A stretch of DNA of 64,000 nt from the NCBI GenBank assembly GCA_914767715.1, contig OU612071.1, positions 8,353,493 to 8,417,492 of the forward strand. The letters are read 5' to 3'. The notes under the pieces are model-generated. The model did no database searches. It had not been told where the DNA came from and was given only the letters and a program-made list of their open reading frames with translations. Position numbers and translations under genes: made by a program. The stretch comes from Membranipora membranacea (Eukaryota > Bryozoa > Gymnolaemata > Cheilostomatida > Membraniporidae). Positions 1 through 11,185 of the stretch are shown piece after piece (position 1 is the first letter of the stretch; each line of letters opens with the position of its first letter).

Positions 1-330
1 CTTGTAACGCTGAGTTATAAAATACAAAAAATTATCAAGGGAGGGTCTCACGTTTTTTTTTCGCTCGAATCAAAAAATAGATTTGCTTCTAACCTACCTC
101 ATAAGGTGAAGCAACTCCTGCTCATTTCAAATCTGAAATCCGTTTAGCTCTGAGGGTGTTTGTTCTCAGTCAGTGTCCGTCTTAACGAGGCTCACTTTTG
201 CTCTAAAAAAACATGCCAAACGGCGGCAATGAAAAATTAAAAGTTTGTCGCAATCATATCAAACTCAGACCAGTTCAAGCCCTTAAATACCTCATTCAAA
301 ATCCAGAATATGGAGATTCTCGAACAACCT

Positions 331-658
331 GGTGGCTTGTAACGCTGACTTGAAATTTACAAAAATATACCAAGGGAGGGTATCACGCTTTTTCTTCGCT
401 TGGATCAAAAAATAGATTTGCTTGCAACCTACCTCATAAGGTGAAGCAACTCCTGCTCATTTCAAATCTGAAATCCGCTTGGCTCTGACGGTCTTTGTTC
501 TCCGTCAGCGTCCATCTTAACGAGGCTCACTTTTGCTCTAAAAAGCCATGCCAAACGGCAGCAGTAAAATATTCAAAGTTTTTCGCAACCATATCAAACT
601 CTGACCGGTTCAAGCCCTTTTATACCTCATTCAGAATATTGAGATTCTCAAATAACCT
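331..658 (+). repeat. 328-bp monomer with a 7-bp deletion
   Basis: Landmark spacing is 328 rather than 335 bp. Near 632 the usual TCATTCAAAATCCAGAAT has become TCATTCAGAAT, a loss of 7 bp, which accounts exactly for the short length. The copy also carries private changes (CTCCGTCAGCGTCCATC near 499, GACCGGTTCAAGCCC near 602) and belongs to a divergent pair at the left side of the window. Confidence 0.85.
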
Positions 659-1160
659 GGTGGCTTGTAACGCTGACTTGAAATTTACAAAAATTTACCA
701 AGGGAGGGTATCACGCTTTTTTTTCGCTCGGATCAAAAAATAGATTTGCTTCTAAACTACCTCATAAAGTGTAGCAACTCCTGCTCATTTCAAATCTGAA
801 ATCCGTTTGGCTCTAAGGGTCTTCGTTCTCCGTCAGCGTCCATCTTAACGAGGCTCACTTTTGCTCTGAAAAAACATGCCAAACGGCAGCAGTAAAAAAT
901 TCAAAGTTCGTCGCAACCATATCAAACTCCGACCGGTTCAAGCCCTTTTACACCTCATTCAAAATCCAGAATATGGAAATTCGCCGATACCCTGGTGGCT
1001 TTTAATGCTGACTTGAAATTTACAAAAATATACCAAGGGAGGGTATCAATCTTTTTTCGCTCGGATCGAAAAATAGATTTGCTTCTAACCTACCTCATAA
1101 AGTAAAGCAACTCCTGCTCATTTCAAATCTGAAATCCGTTTAGCTCTGAGGGTCTTTGTT
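480..1160 (+). repeat. Divergent monomer pair
   Basis: Two neighbouring monomers share changes rare or absent elsewhere in the window: CTCCGTCAGCGTCCATC (near 499 and 820) instead of CTCAGTCAGCGTCCGTC, and CCGGTTCAAGCCCTTTTA (near 603 and 938) instead of CCAGTTCAAGCCCTTATA. They carry GGCAGCAGTAAAA like the main subfamily although their neighbours carry GGCGGCAATAAAA. By eye they are among the most diverged copies, as expected for monomers that have escaped recent homogenisation, or for an inserted pair from another part of the array. Confidence 0.7.
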
Positions 1161-2139
1161 CTCAGTCAGCGTCCGTCTTAACGAGGCTCACTTTTGCTCT
1201 AAAAGAACATGGCAAACGGCGGCAATAAAAAATTAAAAGTTTGTCGAAATCATATCAAACTCAGACCAGTACAAGCCCTTATATACCTCAATCAAAATCC
1301 AGAATATGGAGATTCTCGGATAACCTGGTGGCTTGTAACGCTGACCTGAAATTTACAAAAATATACCAAGGGAGGGTATCACGCTCTTTTTTCGCTCAGA
1401 TCAAAAAATAGATTTGCTTCTAACCTACCTCATAAGGTGAAGCAACTCCTGCTCATTTTAAATCTGAAATCCGTTTAGCTCTGAGGGTCTTTGTTCTCAG
1501 TCAGCATCCGTCTTAACGAGGCTCACTTTTGCTCTAAAAAAACATGCCAAACGGCGGCAATAAAAAATTAAAAGTTTGTCGCAATCATATCAAACTCAGA
1601 CCAGTTCAAGCCCTTATATACCTCATTCAAAATCCAGAATATAGAGATTCTCGGATTACCTGGTGGCTTGTAACGCTGACCTGAAATTTACAAAAATATA
1701 CCAAGGGAGGGTATCACGCTCTTTTTTCGCTCGGATCAAAAAATAGATTTGCTTCTAACCTACCTCATAAGGTGAAGCAACTCCTGCTCATTTTAAATCT
1801 GAAATCCGTTTAGCTCTGAGGGTGTTTGTTCTCAGTCAGCATCCGTCTTAACGAGGCTCACTTTTGCTCTAAAAAAACATGCCAAACAGTGGCAAAAAAA
1901 AATTAAAAGTTTGTCGCAATCATATCAAACTCAGACCAGTTTAAGCCCTTATATACCTCATTCAAAATCAAGAATATGGAGATTCTCGGATAACCTGGTG
2001 GCTTGTAACGCTGACTTATAAAATACAAAAAATTATCAAGGGAGGGTCTCACGTTTTTTTTTTCGCTCGAATAAAAAAATAGATTTGCTTCTAACCTACC
2101 TCATAAGGTGAAGCAACTCCTGCTCATTTCAAATCTGAA

Positions 2140-2809
2140 ATCCGTTTAGCTCTGAGGGTGTTTGTTCTCAGTCAGTGTCCGTCTTAACGAGGCTCACTTT
2201 TGCTCTAAAAAAACATGCCAAACGGCGGCAATGAAAAATTAAAAGTTTGTCGCAATCATATCAAACTCAGACCAGTTCAAGCCCTTAAATACCTCATTCA
2301 AAATCCAGAATATGGAGATTCTCGGATAACCTGGTGGCTTGTAACGCTGACTTGAAATTTACAAAAATATACCAAGGGAGGGTATCACGCTCTCTTTTCG
2401 CTCGGATCAAAAAATAGATTTGCTTCTAACCTACCTCATAAGGTGTAGCAACTGCTGCTCATTTCAAATCTAAAATCCGTTTAGCTCTGAGGATCTTTGT
2501 ATTCAGTCAGCGTCCGTCTTAACGAGGCTCACTTTTGCTCTAAAAGAACATGGCAAACGGCGGCAATAGAAAATTAAAAGTTTGTCGCAATCATATCAAA
2601 CTCAGACCAGTTGAAGCCCTTATATACCTCATTCAAAATCCAGAATATGGAGATTCTCAAATGACCTGGTGGCTTGTAACGCTGACTTGAAATTTACAAA
2701 AATATACCAAGGGAGGGTATCACGCTCTTTTTTCGCTCGGATCAAAAAATAGATTTGCTTCTAACCTACCTCATAAGTTGAAGCAACTCCTGCTCATTTT
2801 AAATCTGAA
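2140..2809 (+). repeat. Duplicated dimer (670 bp), copy 1
   Basis: A two-monomer unit duplicated in tandem. Shared rare variants are GTGTTTGTTCTCAGTCAGTG (2158 and 2828), GCTCTCTTTTCGC (near 2390 and 3060), GGTGTAGCAACTGCTGCTC (near 2442 and 3112) and CTTTGTATTCAGTCAG (near 2494 and 3164). The shift is 670 bp, two monomers. The left limit is set by GGTGAAG/GTTGAAG differences before 2,140. Confidence 0.85.
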
Positions 2810-3479
2810 ATCCGTTAAGCTCTGAGGGTGTTTGTTCTCAGTCAGTGTCCGTCTTAACGAGGCTCACTTTTGCTCTAAAAAAACATGCGAAGCGGCGGCA
2901 ATGAAAAATTAAAAGTTTGTCGCAATCATATCAAACTCAGACCAGTTCAAGCCCTTATATACCTCATTCAAAATCCAGAATATGGAGATTCTCGGATAAC
3001 CTGGTGGCTTGTAACGCTGACTTGAAATTTACAAAAATATACCAAGGGAGGGTATCACGCTCTCTTTTCGCTCGGATCAAAAAATAGATTTGCTTCTAAC
3101 CTACCTCATAAGGTGTAGCAACTGCTGCTCATTTCAAATCTAAAATCCGTTTAGCTCTGAGGATCTTTGTATTCAGTCAGCGTCCGTCTTAACGAGGCTC
3201 ACTTTTGCTCTAAAAGAACATGGCAAACGGCGGCAATAGAAAATTAAAAGTTTGTCGCAATCATATCAAACTCAGACCAGTTGAAGCCCTTATATACCTC
3301 ATTCAAAATCCAGAATATGGAGATTCTCAAATAACCTGGTGGCTTGTAACGCTGACTTGAAATTTACAAAAATATACCAAGGGAGGGTATCACGCTCTTT
3401 TTTCGCTCGGATCAAAAAATAGATTTGCTTCTAACCTACCTCATAAGTTGAAGCAACTCCTGCTCATTTTAAATCTGAA
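2810..3479 (+). repeat. Duplicated dimer (670 bp), copy 2
   Basis: Second copy of the preceding dimer. It differs at a few sites (ATGCGAAGCGG against ATGCCAAACGG near 2885; CTTATATACC against CTTAAATACC near 2955; CTCAAATAACC against CTCAAATGACC near 3326). The match ends near 3,490, where GGTCTTTG replaces GGTGTTTG. Confidence 0.85.
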
Positions 3480-4739
3480 ATCCGTTTAGCTCTGAGGGTC
3501 TTTGTTCTCAGTCAGCGTCCGTCTTAACGAGGCTCACTTTTGCTCTAAAAAAACATGTCAAACGGGGGCAATAAAAAATTAAAAGTTTGTCGCAATCATA
3601 TCAAACTCAGACCAGTTCAAGCCCTTATATACCTCATTCAAAATCCAGAATATAGAGATTCTCGGATTACCTGGTGGCTTGTAACGCTGACTTGAAATTT
3701 ACAAAAATATACCAAGGGAAGGTATCACGCTCTTTTTTCGCTCGGATCAAAAAATAGATTTGCTTCTAACCTACCTCATAAGGTGAAGCAACTCCCGCTC
3801 ATTTCAAATCTGAAATCCGTTTAGCTCTGAGAGTCTTTGTTCTCAGTCAGCGTCCGTCTTAACGAGGCTCACTTTTGCTCTAAAAGAACATGGCAAACGG
3901 CGGCAATAAAAAATTAAAAGTTTGTCGAGATCATATCAAACTCAGACCAGTTCAAGCCCTTATATACCTCAATCAAAATCCAGAATATGGAGATCCTCGG
4001 ATAACCTGGTGGCTTGTAACGCTGACCTGAAATTTACAAAAATATACCAAGGGAGGGTATCACGCTTTTTTTCGCTCGGATCAAAAAATAGATTTGCTTC
4101 TAACCTACCTCATAAGGTGAAGCAACTCCTGCTCATTTCAAATGTGAAATCCGTTTAGATCTGAGGGTCTTTGTTCTCAGTCAGCGTCCGTCTTTACGAG
4201 GCTCACTTTTGCTCTAAAAAAACATGCCAAACGGCAGCAGTAAAAAATTCAAAGTTTGTCGCAATCATATCAAACTCAGACCAGTTCAAGCCCTTATATA
4301 CCTCATTCAAAATCCAGAATATGGAGATTCTCGGATAACCTGGTGGCTTGTAACGCTGACTTGAAATTTACAAAAATATACCAAGGGAGGGTATCACGCT
4401 TTTTTTTCGCTCGGATCAAAAAATAGATTTGCTTCTAACCTACCTCATAAGGTGAAGCAACTCCTGCTCATTTCAGATCTGAAATCCGTTTAGCTCTGAG
4501 GGTCTTTGTTCTCAGTCAGCGTCAGTCTTAACGAGGCGCACTTTTGCTCTAAAAAAACATGCCAAACGGCAGCAGTAAAAAATTCAAAGTTTGTCGCAAT
4601 CATATCAAACTCAGACCAGTTCAAGCCCTTATATACCTCATTCAAAATCCAGAATATGGAGATTCTCGGATAACCTGGTGGCTTGTAACGCTGACTTGAA
4701 ATTTACAAAAATATACCAAGGGAGGGTATCACGCTTTTT
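3480..4739 (+). repeat. Transition from left-flank to main subfamily
   Basis: Monomers up to about 3,915 carry GGCGGCAAT (GGGGGCAAT in one copy) followed by TTAAAAG; the next monomer (4,232 onward) carries GGCAGCAGT followed by TTCAAAG, and this form then prevails. The copy at about 3,887 (ACATGGCAAACGGC with CTCAATCAAAATCC) resembles the one at about 1,207, a shift of about 2,680 bp or eight monomers. No other feature was seen. Confidence 0.75.
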
Positions 4740-5410
4740 TTTCGCTCGGATCAAAAAATAGATTTGGTTCTAACCTACCCCATTAGGTGAAGCAATTCCT
4801 GCTCGTTTCAAATCTGAAATCCGTTTAGCTCTGAGGGTCTTTGTTCTCAGTCAGCGTCCGTCTTAACGAGGCTCACCTTTGCTCTAAAAATACATGCCCA
4901 ACGGCAGCAGTAAAAAATTTAAAGTTTGTCGCAATCATATCAAACTCAGACCAGTTCAAGCCCTTATATACCTCATTTAAAATCCAGAATATGGAGATTC
5001 TCGGATAACCTGGTGGCTTGGAACGCTGACTTGAAATTTACAAAAATATACCAAGGGAGGGTATCACGCTTTTATTTCGCTCGGATCAAAAAATAGATTT
5101 GGTTCTAACCTACCCCATTAGGTGAAGCAACTCCTGCTCGTTTCAAATCTGAAATCCGTTTAGCTCTGAGGGTCTTTGTTCTCAGTCAGCGTCCGTCTTA
5201 ACGAGGCTCACTTTTGCTCTAAAAATACATGCCCAACGGCAGCAGTAAAAAATTTAAAGTTTGTCGCAATCATATCAAACTCAGACCAGTTCAAGCCCTT
5301 ATATACCTCATTCAAAATCCAGAATATGGAGATTCTCGGATAACCTGGTGGCTTGTAACGCTGACTTGAAATTTACAAAAATATACCAAGGGAGGGTATC
5401 ACGCTGTTTT
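4740..5410 (+). repeat. Adjacent duplicated monomers of the AAATACATGCCC type
   Basis: Two consecutive monomers share GATTTGGTTCTAACC, CTACCCCATTAGGTG, GCTCGTTTCAAATC and AAATACATGCCCAACGG (near 4,887 and 5,222), about 335 bp apart: a single-monomer tandem duplication. The second is followed by a monomer with CGCTGTTTTTTCGC and GCGTCTTACC (5,403-5,450). The same series returns at 42.9-43.3 kb and 45.6/47.3 kb. Confidence 0.75.
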
Positions 5411-8169
5411 TTCGCTCGGATCAAAAAATAGATTTGCGTCTTACCTACCTCATAAGATGAAGCAACTCCTGCTCATTTCAAATCTGAAATCCGTTTAGCT
5501 CTGAGGGTCTTTGTTCTCAGTCAGCGTCCGTCTTAACGAGGCTCACCTTTGCTCTAAACAAAACATGCCAAACGGCAGCAGTAAAAAATTCAAAGTTTGT
5601 CGCAATCATATCAAACTCAGACCAGTTCAAGCCCTTATATACCTCATTCAAAATCCAGAATATGGAGATTCTCGGATAACCTGGTGGCTTGTAACGCTGA
5701 CTTGAAATTTACAAAAATATACCATGGGAGGGTATCACGCTTTTTTTTCGCTCGGATCAAAAAATAGATTTGCTTCTAACCTACCTCATAAGGTGAAGCA
5801 ACTCCTGCTCATTTCAAATCTGAAATCCGTTTAGCTCTGAGGGTCTTTGTTCTCAGTCAGCGTCCGTCTTAACGAGGATCACTTTTGCTCTAAAAAAACA
5901 TGCCAAACAGCAGCAATAAAATTTTCAAAGTTTGTCGCAATCATATCAAACTCAGACCAGTTCAAGCCCTTATATACCTCATTCAAAATCCAGAATATGG
6001 AGATTCTCGGATAACCTGGTGGCTTGTAACGCTGACTTGAAATTTACAAAAATATACCAAGGGAGGGTATCACGCTTTTTTTTCGTTCGGATCAAAAAAT
6101 AGATTTGCTTCTTACCTACCTCATTAGGTGAAGCAACTCCTGCTCATTTCAAATCTGAAATCCGTTTAGCTCTGAGGATCTTTGTTCTCAGTCAGCGTCC
6201 GTCTTAACGAGGCTCACTTTTGCTCTAAAAAAACATGCCAAACGGCAGCAGTAAAAAATTCAAAGTTTGTCGCAATCATATTAAACTCAGACCAGTTCAA
6301 GCCCTTATATACGTCATTCAAAATCCAGAATATGGAGATTCTCGGATAACCTGGTGGCTTGCAACGCTGACTTGATATTTACAAAAATATACCAAGGGAG
6401 GGTATCACGCTTATTTTTCGCTCGGATCAATAAATAGATTTGCTTCTAACCTACCTCATAAGGTGAAGCAACTCCTGCTCATTTCAAATGTGAAATCCAT
6501 TTAGATCTGAGGGTCTTTACCCAGTCAGCGTCCGTCTTAACGAGGCTCACCTTTGCTTAAAAAAACATGCCAAACGGCAGCAGTAAAAAATACAAAGTTT
6601 TTTCGCACTCATATCAAACACAGACCAGTTCAAGCCCTTATATACCTCATTCAAAATCCAGAATATGGAGATTCTCTGATAACCTGGTGGCTTGTAACGC
6701 TGACTTGTAATTTACAAAAATATACCAAGGGAGGGTATCACGCTTTTCTTTCGCTCGGATCAAATAATAGATTTGGTTCTAACCTACCTCATTAGGTGAA
6801 GCAACTCCTGCTCGTTTCAAATCTGAAATCCGTTTAGCTCTGAGGGTCTTTGTTCTCAGTCAGCATCCGTCTTAACGAGGCTCACTTTTGCTCTAAAAAA
6901 ACATGCCAAACGGCAGCAGTAAAAAATTCGAAGTTTGTCGCAATCATATCAAACTCAGACCAGTTCAAGCCCTTATATAACTCATTCAAAATCCAGAATA
7001 TGGAGATTCTCTGATAACCTGGTGGCTTGTAACGCTGACTTGAAATTTACAAAAATATACCAAGGGAGGGTATCACGCTTTTTTTTCGCTCGAATCAAAA
7101 AATAGATTTGCTTCTAACATACCTCATAAGGTGAAGCAACTCCTGCTCATTTCAAATCTGAAATCCGTTTAGCTCTGAGGGTCTTTGTTCTCAGTCAGCG
7201 TCCGTCTTAACGAGGCTCACTTTTGCTCTAAAAAAACATGCCAAACGGCAGCAGTAAAAAATTCAAAGTTTGTCGCAATCATATTAAACTCAGACCAGTT
7301 CAAGCCCTTATATATTTCATTCAAAATCCAGAATATGGAGATTCTCGGATAACCTGGTGGCTTGTAACGCTGACTTGATATTTACAAAAATATACCAAGG
7401 GAGGGTATCACGCTTTTTTTTCGCTCGGATCAATAAATAGATTTGCTTCTAACCTACCTCATAAGGTGAAGCAACTCCTGCTCATTTCAAATGTGAAATC
7501 CATTTAGATCTGAGGGTCTTTGTTCCCAGTCAGCGTCCGTCTTAACGAGGCTCAATTTTGCTTAAAAAAACATGCCAAACGGCAGCAGTAAAAAATACAA
7601 AGTTTTTTCGCACTCATATCAAACTAAGACCAGTTCAAGCCCTTATATACCTCATTCAAAATCCAGAATACGGAGACTCTCGGATAACCTGGTAGCTTGT
7701 AACGCTGACTTGTAATTTACAAAAATATACCAAGGGAGGGTATCACGCTTTTCTTTCGCTCGGATCAAAAAATAGATTTGGTTCTAACCTACCTCATTAG
7801 GTGAAGCAACTCCTGCTCGTTTCAAATCTGAAATCCGTTTAGCTCTGAGGGTCTTTGTTCTCAGTCAGCGTCCGTCTTAACGAGGCTCACTTTTGCTCTA
7901 AAAAAACATGCCCAACGGCAGCAGTAAAAAATTCAAAGGTTGTCGCAATCATATCAAACTCAGACCAGTTCAAGCCCTTATATAACTCATTCAAAATCCA
8001 GAATATGGAGATTCTCGGATAACCTGGTCGCTTGTAACGCTGACTTGTAATTTACAAAAATATACCAAGGGAGGGTATCACGCTCTTTTTTCGCTCGGAA
8101 AAAAAAAATATTTGCGTCTAACCTACCTCATAAGGTGAAGCAACTCCTGCTCATTTCAAATGTGAAATC

Positions 8170-8960
8170 CGTTTAGCTCTGAGGGTCTTTGTTCTCAGTC
8201 AGCGTCCGTCTTAACGGGGGTCAATTTTGCTCTAAAAAAACATGCCAAACGGCAGCAGTAAAAAATTCAAAGTTTATCGCAATCATATTAAACTCAGACC
8301 AGTTCAAGCCCTTATATACCTCATTCAAAATCCAGATTATGGAGATTCTCGGATAACCTGGTGGCTTGTAACGCTGACTTGATATTTACAAAAATATACC
8401 AAGGGAGGGTATCACGCTTTTTTTTCGCTCGGATCAAAAAATAGATTTGCTTCTAACCTACCTCATAAGGTGAAGCAACTCCTGCTCATTTCAAATGTGA
8501 AATCCATTTAGATCTGAGGGTCTTTGTTTTCAGTCAGCGTCCGTCTTAACAAACTCACTTTGGTCTAAAAAAACCCGCCAAACGGCAGCAGTAAAAAATT
8601 CAAAGTTTGTCGCAATCATATCAAACTCAGACGAGTTCAAGCCCATATATACCTCATTTAAAATCCAGAATATGGAGATTCTCGGATAACCTGGTGCCTT
8701 GTAACGCTGACTTGAAATTTACAAAAATATACCAAGGGAGGGTATCACGCTTTTTTTTCGCTCGGATCAAAAAATAGATTTGCTTCTAACCTACCTCATA
8801 AGGTGAAGCAACTCCTGCTCATTTCAAATGTGAAATCTGTTTAGCTCTGAGGGTCTTTGTTCTCAGTCAGCGTCCGTCTTAACGAGGGTCACTTTTGCTC
8901 TAAAAAAACATGCCAAACGGCAGCAGTAAAAAATCAAAAGCTTGTCGCAATCATATTAAA
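8170..8960 (+). repeat. Nested three-monomer duplication, copy 1
   Basis: Inside the 16-monomer block, TTAACGGGGGTCA at 8,211 recurs at 9,214, a shift of 1,003 bp (three monomers). It is followed in both places by GTTTATCGC, then the AAACTCACTTTGGTC/CCCGCC monomer, then the GAGGGTCAC/ATCAAAAGCTTG monomer. Differences include TCAATTTTG against TCACTTTTG and AGATTATGG against AAATTATGG. The match ends near 8,960, where this copy switches to another type. The arrangement is repeated at +5,350. Confidence 0.85.
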
Positions 8961-8969
8961 CTAAGACCA

Positions 8970-9217
8970 GTTCAAGCCCTTATATACCTCATTCAAAATC
9001 CAGAATACGGAGACTCTCGGATAACCTGGTAGCTTGTAACGCTGACTTGTAATTTACAAAAATATACCAAGGGAGGGTATCACGCTTTTCTTTCGCTCGG
9101 ATCAAAAAATAGATTTGGTTCTAACCTACCTCATTAGGTGAAGCAACTCCTGCTCGTTTCAAATCTGAAATCCGTTTAGCTCTGAGGGTCTTTGTTCTCA
9201 GTCAGCGTCCGTCTTAA
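8970..9217 (+). repeat. Chimeric monomer segment, copy of ~7,633-7,880
   Basis: A monomer that begins as GAGGGTCAC/ATCAAAAGCTTG switches near 8,961 to a run of variants found at 7,633-7,880: AAACTAAGACC, TACGGAGACTC, GGTAGCTTG, CTTGTAATTT, CTTTTCTTTCGC and GCTCGTTTC. TACGGAGACTC falls at about 7,669 and 9,006, a shift of about 1,337 bp (four monomers). It ends where CTTAACGGGGG begins. This is the signature of a crossover or conversion junction inside a monomer. An identical junction lies 5,350 bp downstream. Confidence 0.8.
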
Positions 9218-9964
9218 CGGGGGTCACTTTTGCTCTAAAAAAACATGCCAAACGGCAGCAGTAAAAAATTCAAAGTTTATCGCAATCATATTAAACTCAG
9301 ACCAGTTCAAGCCCTTATATACCTCATTCAAAATCCAAATTATGGAGATTCTCGGATAACCTGGTGGCTTGTAACGCTGACTTGATATTTACAAAAATAT
9401 ACCAAGGGAGGGTATCACGCTTTTTTTTCGCTCGGATCAAAAAATAGATTTGCTTCTAACCTACCTCATAAGGTGAAGCAACTCCTGCTCATTTCAAATG
9501 TGAAATCCATTTAGATCTGAGGGTCTTTGTTTTCAGTCAGCGTCCGTCTTAACAAACTCACTTTGGTCTAAAAAAACCCGCCAAACGGCAGCAGTAAAAA
9601 ATTCAAAGTTTGTCGCAATCATATCAAACTCAGACGAGTTCAAGCCCATATATACCTAATTTAAAATCCAGAATATGGAGATTCTCGGATAACCTGGTGC
9701 CTTGTAACGCTGACTTGAAATTTACAAAAATATACCAAGGGAGGGTATCACGCTTTTTTTTCGCTCGGATCAAAAAATAGATTTGCTTCTAACCTACCTC
9801 ATAAGGTGAAGCAACTCCTGCTCATTTCAAATGTGAAATCTGTTTAGCTCTGAGGGTCTTTGTTCTCAGTCAGCGTCCGTCTTAACGAGGGTCACTTTTG
9901 CTCTAAAAAAACATGCCAAACGGCAGCAGTAAAAAATCAAAAGCTTGTCGCAATCATTTTAAAC
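9173..9964 (+). repeat. Nested three-monomer duplication, copy 2
   Basis: Second copy of the 1,003-bp, three-monomer unit. It keeps the native continuation (AAACTCAGACC, GGAGATTTTCGGATAGCC near 10,012) where the first copy switches to the GGTAGC type, so the first copy's chimeric end is probably the derived state. Confidence 0.8.
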
Positions 9965-11185
9965 TCAGACCAGTTCAAGCCCTTATATACCTCATTCAAA
10001 ATCCAGAATATGGAGATTTTCGGATAGCCTGGTGGCTTGTAACGCTGACTTGAAATTTAAAGAAATATACCAAGGGAGGGTATCACGCTTTTTTTCGCTC
10101 GGATTAAAAAGTAGATTTGCTTCTAACCTACCTCATAAGGTGAAGCAACTCCTGCTCATTTCAATTGTGAAATCCGTTTAGATCTGAGGGTCTTTGTATT
10201 CAGTCAGCGTCCGTCTTAACGAGGCTCACTTTTGCTCTAAAAAAACATGCCAAACGGCAGCAGTAAAAAATTCAAAGTTTTTCGCAATCATATCAAACTC
10301 AGACCAGTTCAAGCCCTTATATACCTCATTCAAAATCCAGAATATGGAGATTCTCGGAAAACCTGGTGGCTTGTAACGCTGACTTGAAATTTACAAAAAT
10401 ATACCAAGGGAGGGTATCACGCTTTTTTTTCGCTCGGATCAAAAAATAGATTTGCTTCTAACCTACCTCATAAGGTGAAGCAACTCCTGCTCATTTTATA
10501 TCTGAAATCCGTTTAGCTCTGAGGGTCTTTGTTCTCAGTCAGCGTCAGTCTTAACGAGGCGCACTTTTGCTCTAAAAAAACATGCCAAACGGCAGCAGTA
10601 AAAAATCAAAAGTTTGTCGCAATCATATCAAACTCAGGCCAGTTCAAGCCCTTATATACCTCATTCAAAATCCAGAATATGGAGATTCTCGGATAACCTG
10701 GTGGCTTGTAACGCTGACTTGATATTTACAAAAATATACCAAGGGAGGGTATCACGCTTTTTTTTCGCTCGGATCAAAAAATAGACTTGCTTCTAACCTA
10801 CCTCATAAGGTGAAGCAACTCCTGCTCATTTCAAATGTGAAATCCGTTTAGATCTGAGGGTCTTTGTTCTCAGTCAGCGTCCGTCTTAACAAACTCACTT
10901 TGGTCTAAAAAAACCCGCCAAACGGCAGCAGTAAAAAATTCAAAGTTTGTCGCAATCATATCAAACTCAGATGAGTTCAAGCCCATATATACCTCATTTA
11001 AAATCCAGAATATGGAGATTCTCGGATAACCTGGTGGCTTGTAACGCTGACTTGAAATTTACAAAAATATACCAAGGGAGGGTATCACGCTTTTTTTTCG
11101 CTCGGATCAAAAAATAGACTTGCTTCTAACCTAACTCATAAGGTGAAGCAACTCCTGCTCATTTCAAATGTGAAATCCATTTAGA

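Larger units (their letters stand above)
1..2003 (+). repeat. Six-monomer block (2,003 bp), first copy
   Basis: The unusual segment TTATAAAATACAAAAAATTA at 14-33 reappears at about 2017-2036, and GGTGTTTGTTCTCAG at 154 reappears at 2157, a shift of 2,003 bp (six monomers). The match runs from base 1 to about 320; then the two copies diverge in the T-tract region (about 380 against 2,385). The block therefore looks like the right-hand remnant of a six-monomer duplication whose other part lies left of the window. Monomers here mostly carry GGCGGCAAT and TTAAAAG, the left-flank subfamily. Confidence 0.8.
5836..11185 (+). repeat. 16-monomer block (5,350 bp), copy 1
   Basis: From 5,836 the sequence repeats with a constant shift of 5,350 bp (16 monomers). 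The tract 5,836-11,097 corresponds to 11,186-16,447. The left edge is set by GTTTAGCTCTG at 5,835 against GTTTAGATCTG at 11,185. Reading the copies side by side I noticed one mismatch, at 9,958 (CAATCATTTT) against 15,308 (CAATCATATT). Rare variants inside serve as anchors: AACGAGGATCAC (5,871/11,221), GGTCTTTACCCAGTC (about 6,511/11,861), the long A-run before TATTTGCG (about 8,099/13,449) and GGATTAAAAAGTAG (about 10,102/15,452). Such identity implies a very recent duplication or an assembly duplication. No genes lie inside. Confidence 0.95.

Noticed and set aside
1200-1240. AATAAA in the GGCAATAAAAAATT segment as a polyadenylation signal
   Set aside because: It lies in an A-rich stretch, is present only in part of the array (CAGTAAAA elsewhere), and there is no gene for it to serve.
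8090-8115. Long A-runs (CGGAAAAAAAAAATATTTGCG) as a retroposon poly(A) tail
   Set aside because: The run replaces GGATCAAAAAATAG within an otherwise normal monomer, with no flanking duplication or foreign sequence. It is a local variant shared by one monomer type (also 13,450, 44,220 and 46,230).
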